From Clostridia bacterium (GTDB taxonomy: Bacteria; Bacillota_A; Clostridia; Christensenellales; UBA1242), in contig JAFVZD010000067.1 in NCBI GenBank assembly GCA_017508345.1, positions 1 through 6,736 of the forward strand: a stretch of DNA of 6,736 nt, written 5' to 3'. The position numbers and the translations under genes are program-made. Each line of letters begins with the position of its first letter. The stretch's first letter is position 1. The notes under the pieces were generated by a model that saw only the letters and a program-made list of their open reading frames with translations, did not search any database and had not been told where the DNA came from. Shown here piece by piece: positions 6,022 to 6,736 of this stretch.

Positions 6022-6735
6022 TTATTCTCCCTTTTTTGTGTTGAGGTATTCCTCATAAGTCATCATTCTATCTATTAGTTTGCCGTCACGAATCTCAAAA
6101 ATACGATTGGCAACAGTCTCAACCAATGCGTGGTCGTGAGAAGAAAATATTACCACGCCTTTGAAGTCAGTCATACCATTATTCAAGGCTGTAATACTCT
6201 CCATATCTAGATGGTTGGTAGGTTGGTCTAGTATAATCACATTAGGTGACATAACCATCATTCGTGATAGCATACAACGGACTTTTTCTCCTCCAGAGAG
6301 AACGCGTACTTTCTTGAGTGCGTCATCGCCTGAGAATAGCATTCTTCCTAAGAAACCACGCAAGAATGTACTATCTTTTTCTTTGCTGTATTGAGCCAAC
6401 CAGTCTATGATATTTAGGTCGTTATCAAAGTAAGATGTGATATCTTTTTGCAAATCAGCCTTGGTTACAGTAGTACCCCAAGCAATCTTACCTTGATCTG
6501 GTGTAGTCACACCAGAGAGTATTTGGAGGAGTGCGGTCACGGAATTTTCGTTATCACTAAATACTGCCACCTTATCCTCTTTGCCCAAACGGAAAGAAAT
6601 GTTGTCTAATATTTTGTTGCCCTCGTAGGTACCCGAAAAGCTCTGCGGTAACGCCCCGGAAAATGAACCAGAAGAGAGAAAGAAAGAGAAAACATGAGTT
6701 TGTTTTCGATGATCCGCCAACTGTTTGGCAAGAAG
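6022..6735 (-). CDS. ABC-F ATPase, C-terminal half (YkpA/YbiT type), partial
   Basis: Only the second nucleotide-binding domain of an ABC-F protein is present; full proteins have two domains and about 530 residues. ABC-F proteins act on ribosomes and are not transporters. Numbering from the TTG at 6718-6720, family-like sequence starts at T31 (TYEGNKILDNISF). The LSGGE signature is at 141-145, Walker B plus D-loop is ILDQPTNHLD (163-172), and the switch His is H195 (SSHDH). FLRGFLGRMLFSGDD (119-133) is characteristic of the YkpA/YbiT group. The Walker A is degenerate: SDNENSVTA (55-63) has Val where Lys is expected. Gln166 replaces the catalytic Glu. Residues 1-30, and the open frame beyond to the window edge, show no ABC-F character, so the true upstream half is missing: either a contig chimera or a real truncation. 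The stop lies 4 nt before paaK. Confidence 0.88.
   Translation of the reverse strand, partial: LLAKQLADHRKQTHVFSFFLSSGSFSGALPQSFSGTYEGNKILDNISFRLGKEDKVAVFSDNENSVTALLQILSGVTTPDQGKIAWGTTVTKADLQKDITSYFDNDLNIIDWLAQYSKEKDSTFLRGFLGRMLFSGDDALKKVRVLSGGEKVRCMLSRMMVMSPNVIILDQPTNHLDMESITALNNGMTDFKGVVIFSSHDHALVETVANRIFEIRDGKLIDRMMTYEEYLNTKKGE
6629..6697 (+). CDS. Possible 3' end of an unidentified plus-strand gene
   Basis: A 22-codon open frame from the junction to TGA (6695-6697) ends in PENEPEERKKEKT. Such a charged, Pro/Glu/Lys-rich tail is common at protein C-termini. Its stop overlaps the next possible start as ATGA. The fragment is too short to identify, and it may not be coding at all. Confidence 0.3.
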   Translation, partial: VPEKLCGNAPENEPEERKKEKT

Positions 6736-6736
6736 A
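6694..6736 (+). CDS. Possible 5' end of an unidentified plus-strand gene
   Basis: An ATG at 6694-6696 opens the frame MSLFSMIRQLFGKK up to the window edge. It overlaps the preceding stop by ATGA, the classic coupled-gene arrangement, and has a purine-rich stretch (GAAGAGAGAAAG, 6671-6682) a little far upstream. The peptide resembles a short amphipathic or basic N-terminus. The function is unknown. Confidence 0.3.
   Translation, partial: MSLFSMIRQLFGKK

Larger units (their letters stand above)
6628..6736. other. Abrupt sequence junction and foreign-looking end segment
   Basis: To the left of about 6628 the minus strand encodes good ABC-F protein. To the right the homology ends within a codon or two, G+C content rises (codons such as CCG, GCC, CGC and CTG), and the coding signal appears to switch to the plus strand. 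A plus-strand in-frame stop TAG at 6626-6628 abuts the new frame exactly where the homology ends. This fits a chimeric contig end, or a recombination or insertion breakpoint. Confidence 0.6.

Overview
The window reads as a low-GC, AT-rich Gram-positive (Firmicutes, probably Clostridia) chromosome fragment. The evidence is the A+T-rich codon use, strong AGGAGG-type ribosome binding sites, very AT-rich spacers with U-tract hairpins, and a SpoIIQ-like engulfment protein that points to an endospore former or a descendant of one. Every well-supported gene lies on the minus strand, so the transcription order is right to left.

From right to left there is: the C-terminal half of an ABC-F ATPase of the YkpA/YbiT type (from 6022 to the window edge); a phenylacetate-CoA ligase (PaaK), 4 nt downstream of it and probably translationally coupled; cysteinyl-tRNA synthetase (cysS) with its own likely promoter; a LOG/TIGR00725-type Rossmann nucleotide-binding protein in the same transcript, closed by a hairpin terminator at 2428-2464; about 580 bp of very AT-rich DNA with inverted repeats and one perfect DnaA-box match; a two-gene unit made of a small unrecognised exported protein and a membrane-anchored M23/LytM protein resembling SpoIIQ, with a symmetrical terminator at 589-619; a second AT-rich spacer with a 20-bp perfect palindrome; and a stand-alone acyl carrier protein gene (acpP) with a textbook promoter and terminator.

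The genes do not form one pathway. They look like a mosaic of short housekeeping transcription units (translation: cysS and ABC-F; lipid synthesis: acpP; aryl-acid activation: paaK) plus one sporulation unit. I see no RNA gene, CRISPR array, insertion sequence or defence system.

The strongest anomaly is at the right edge. ABC-F homology stops abruptly near 6628-6634. The last roughly 105 bp are richer in G+C and, read on the plus strand, look like the 3' end of one gene overlapping the start of another by ATGA. This suggests a chimeric contig end or a rearrangement. Other points of interest are the degenerate nucleotide-binding residues of the ABC-F domain, the altered LytM active site in the SpoIIQ-like protein, and the unknown secreted protein beside it.
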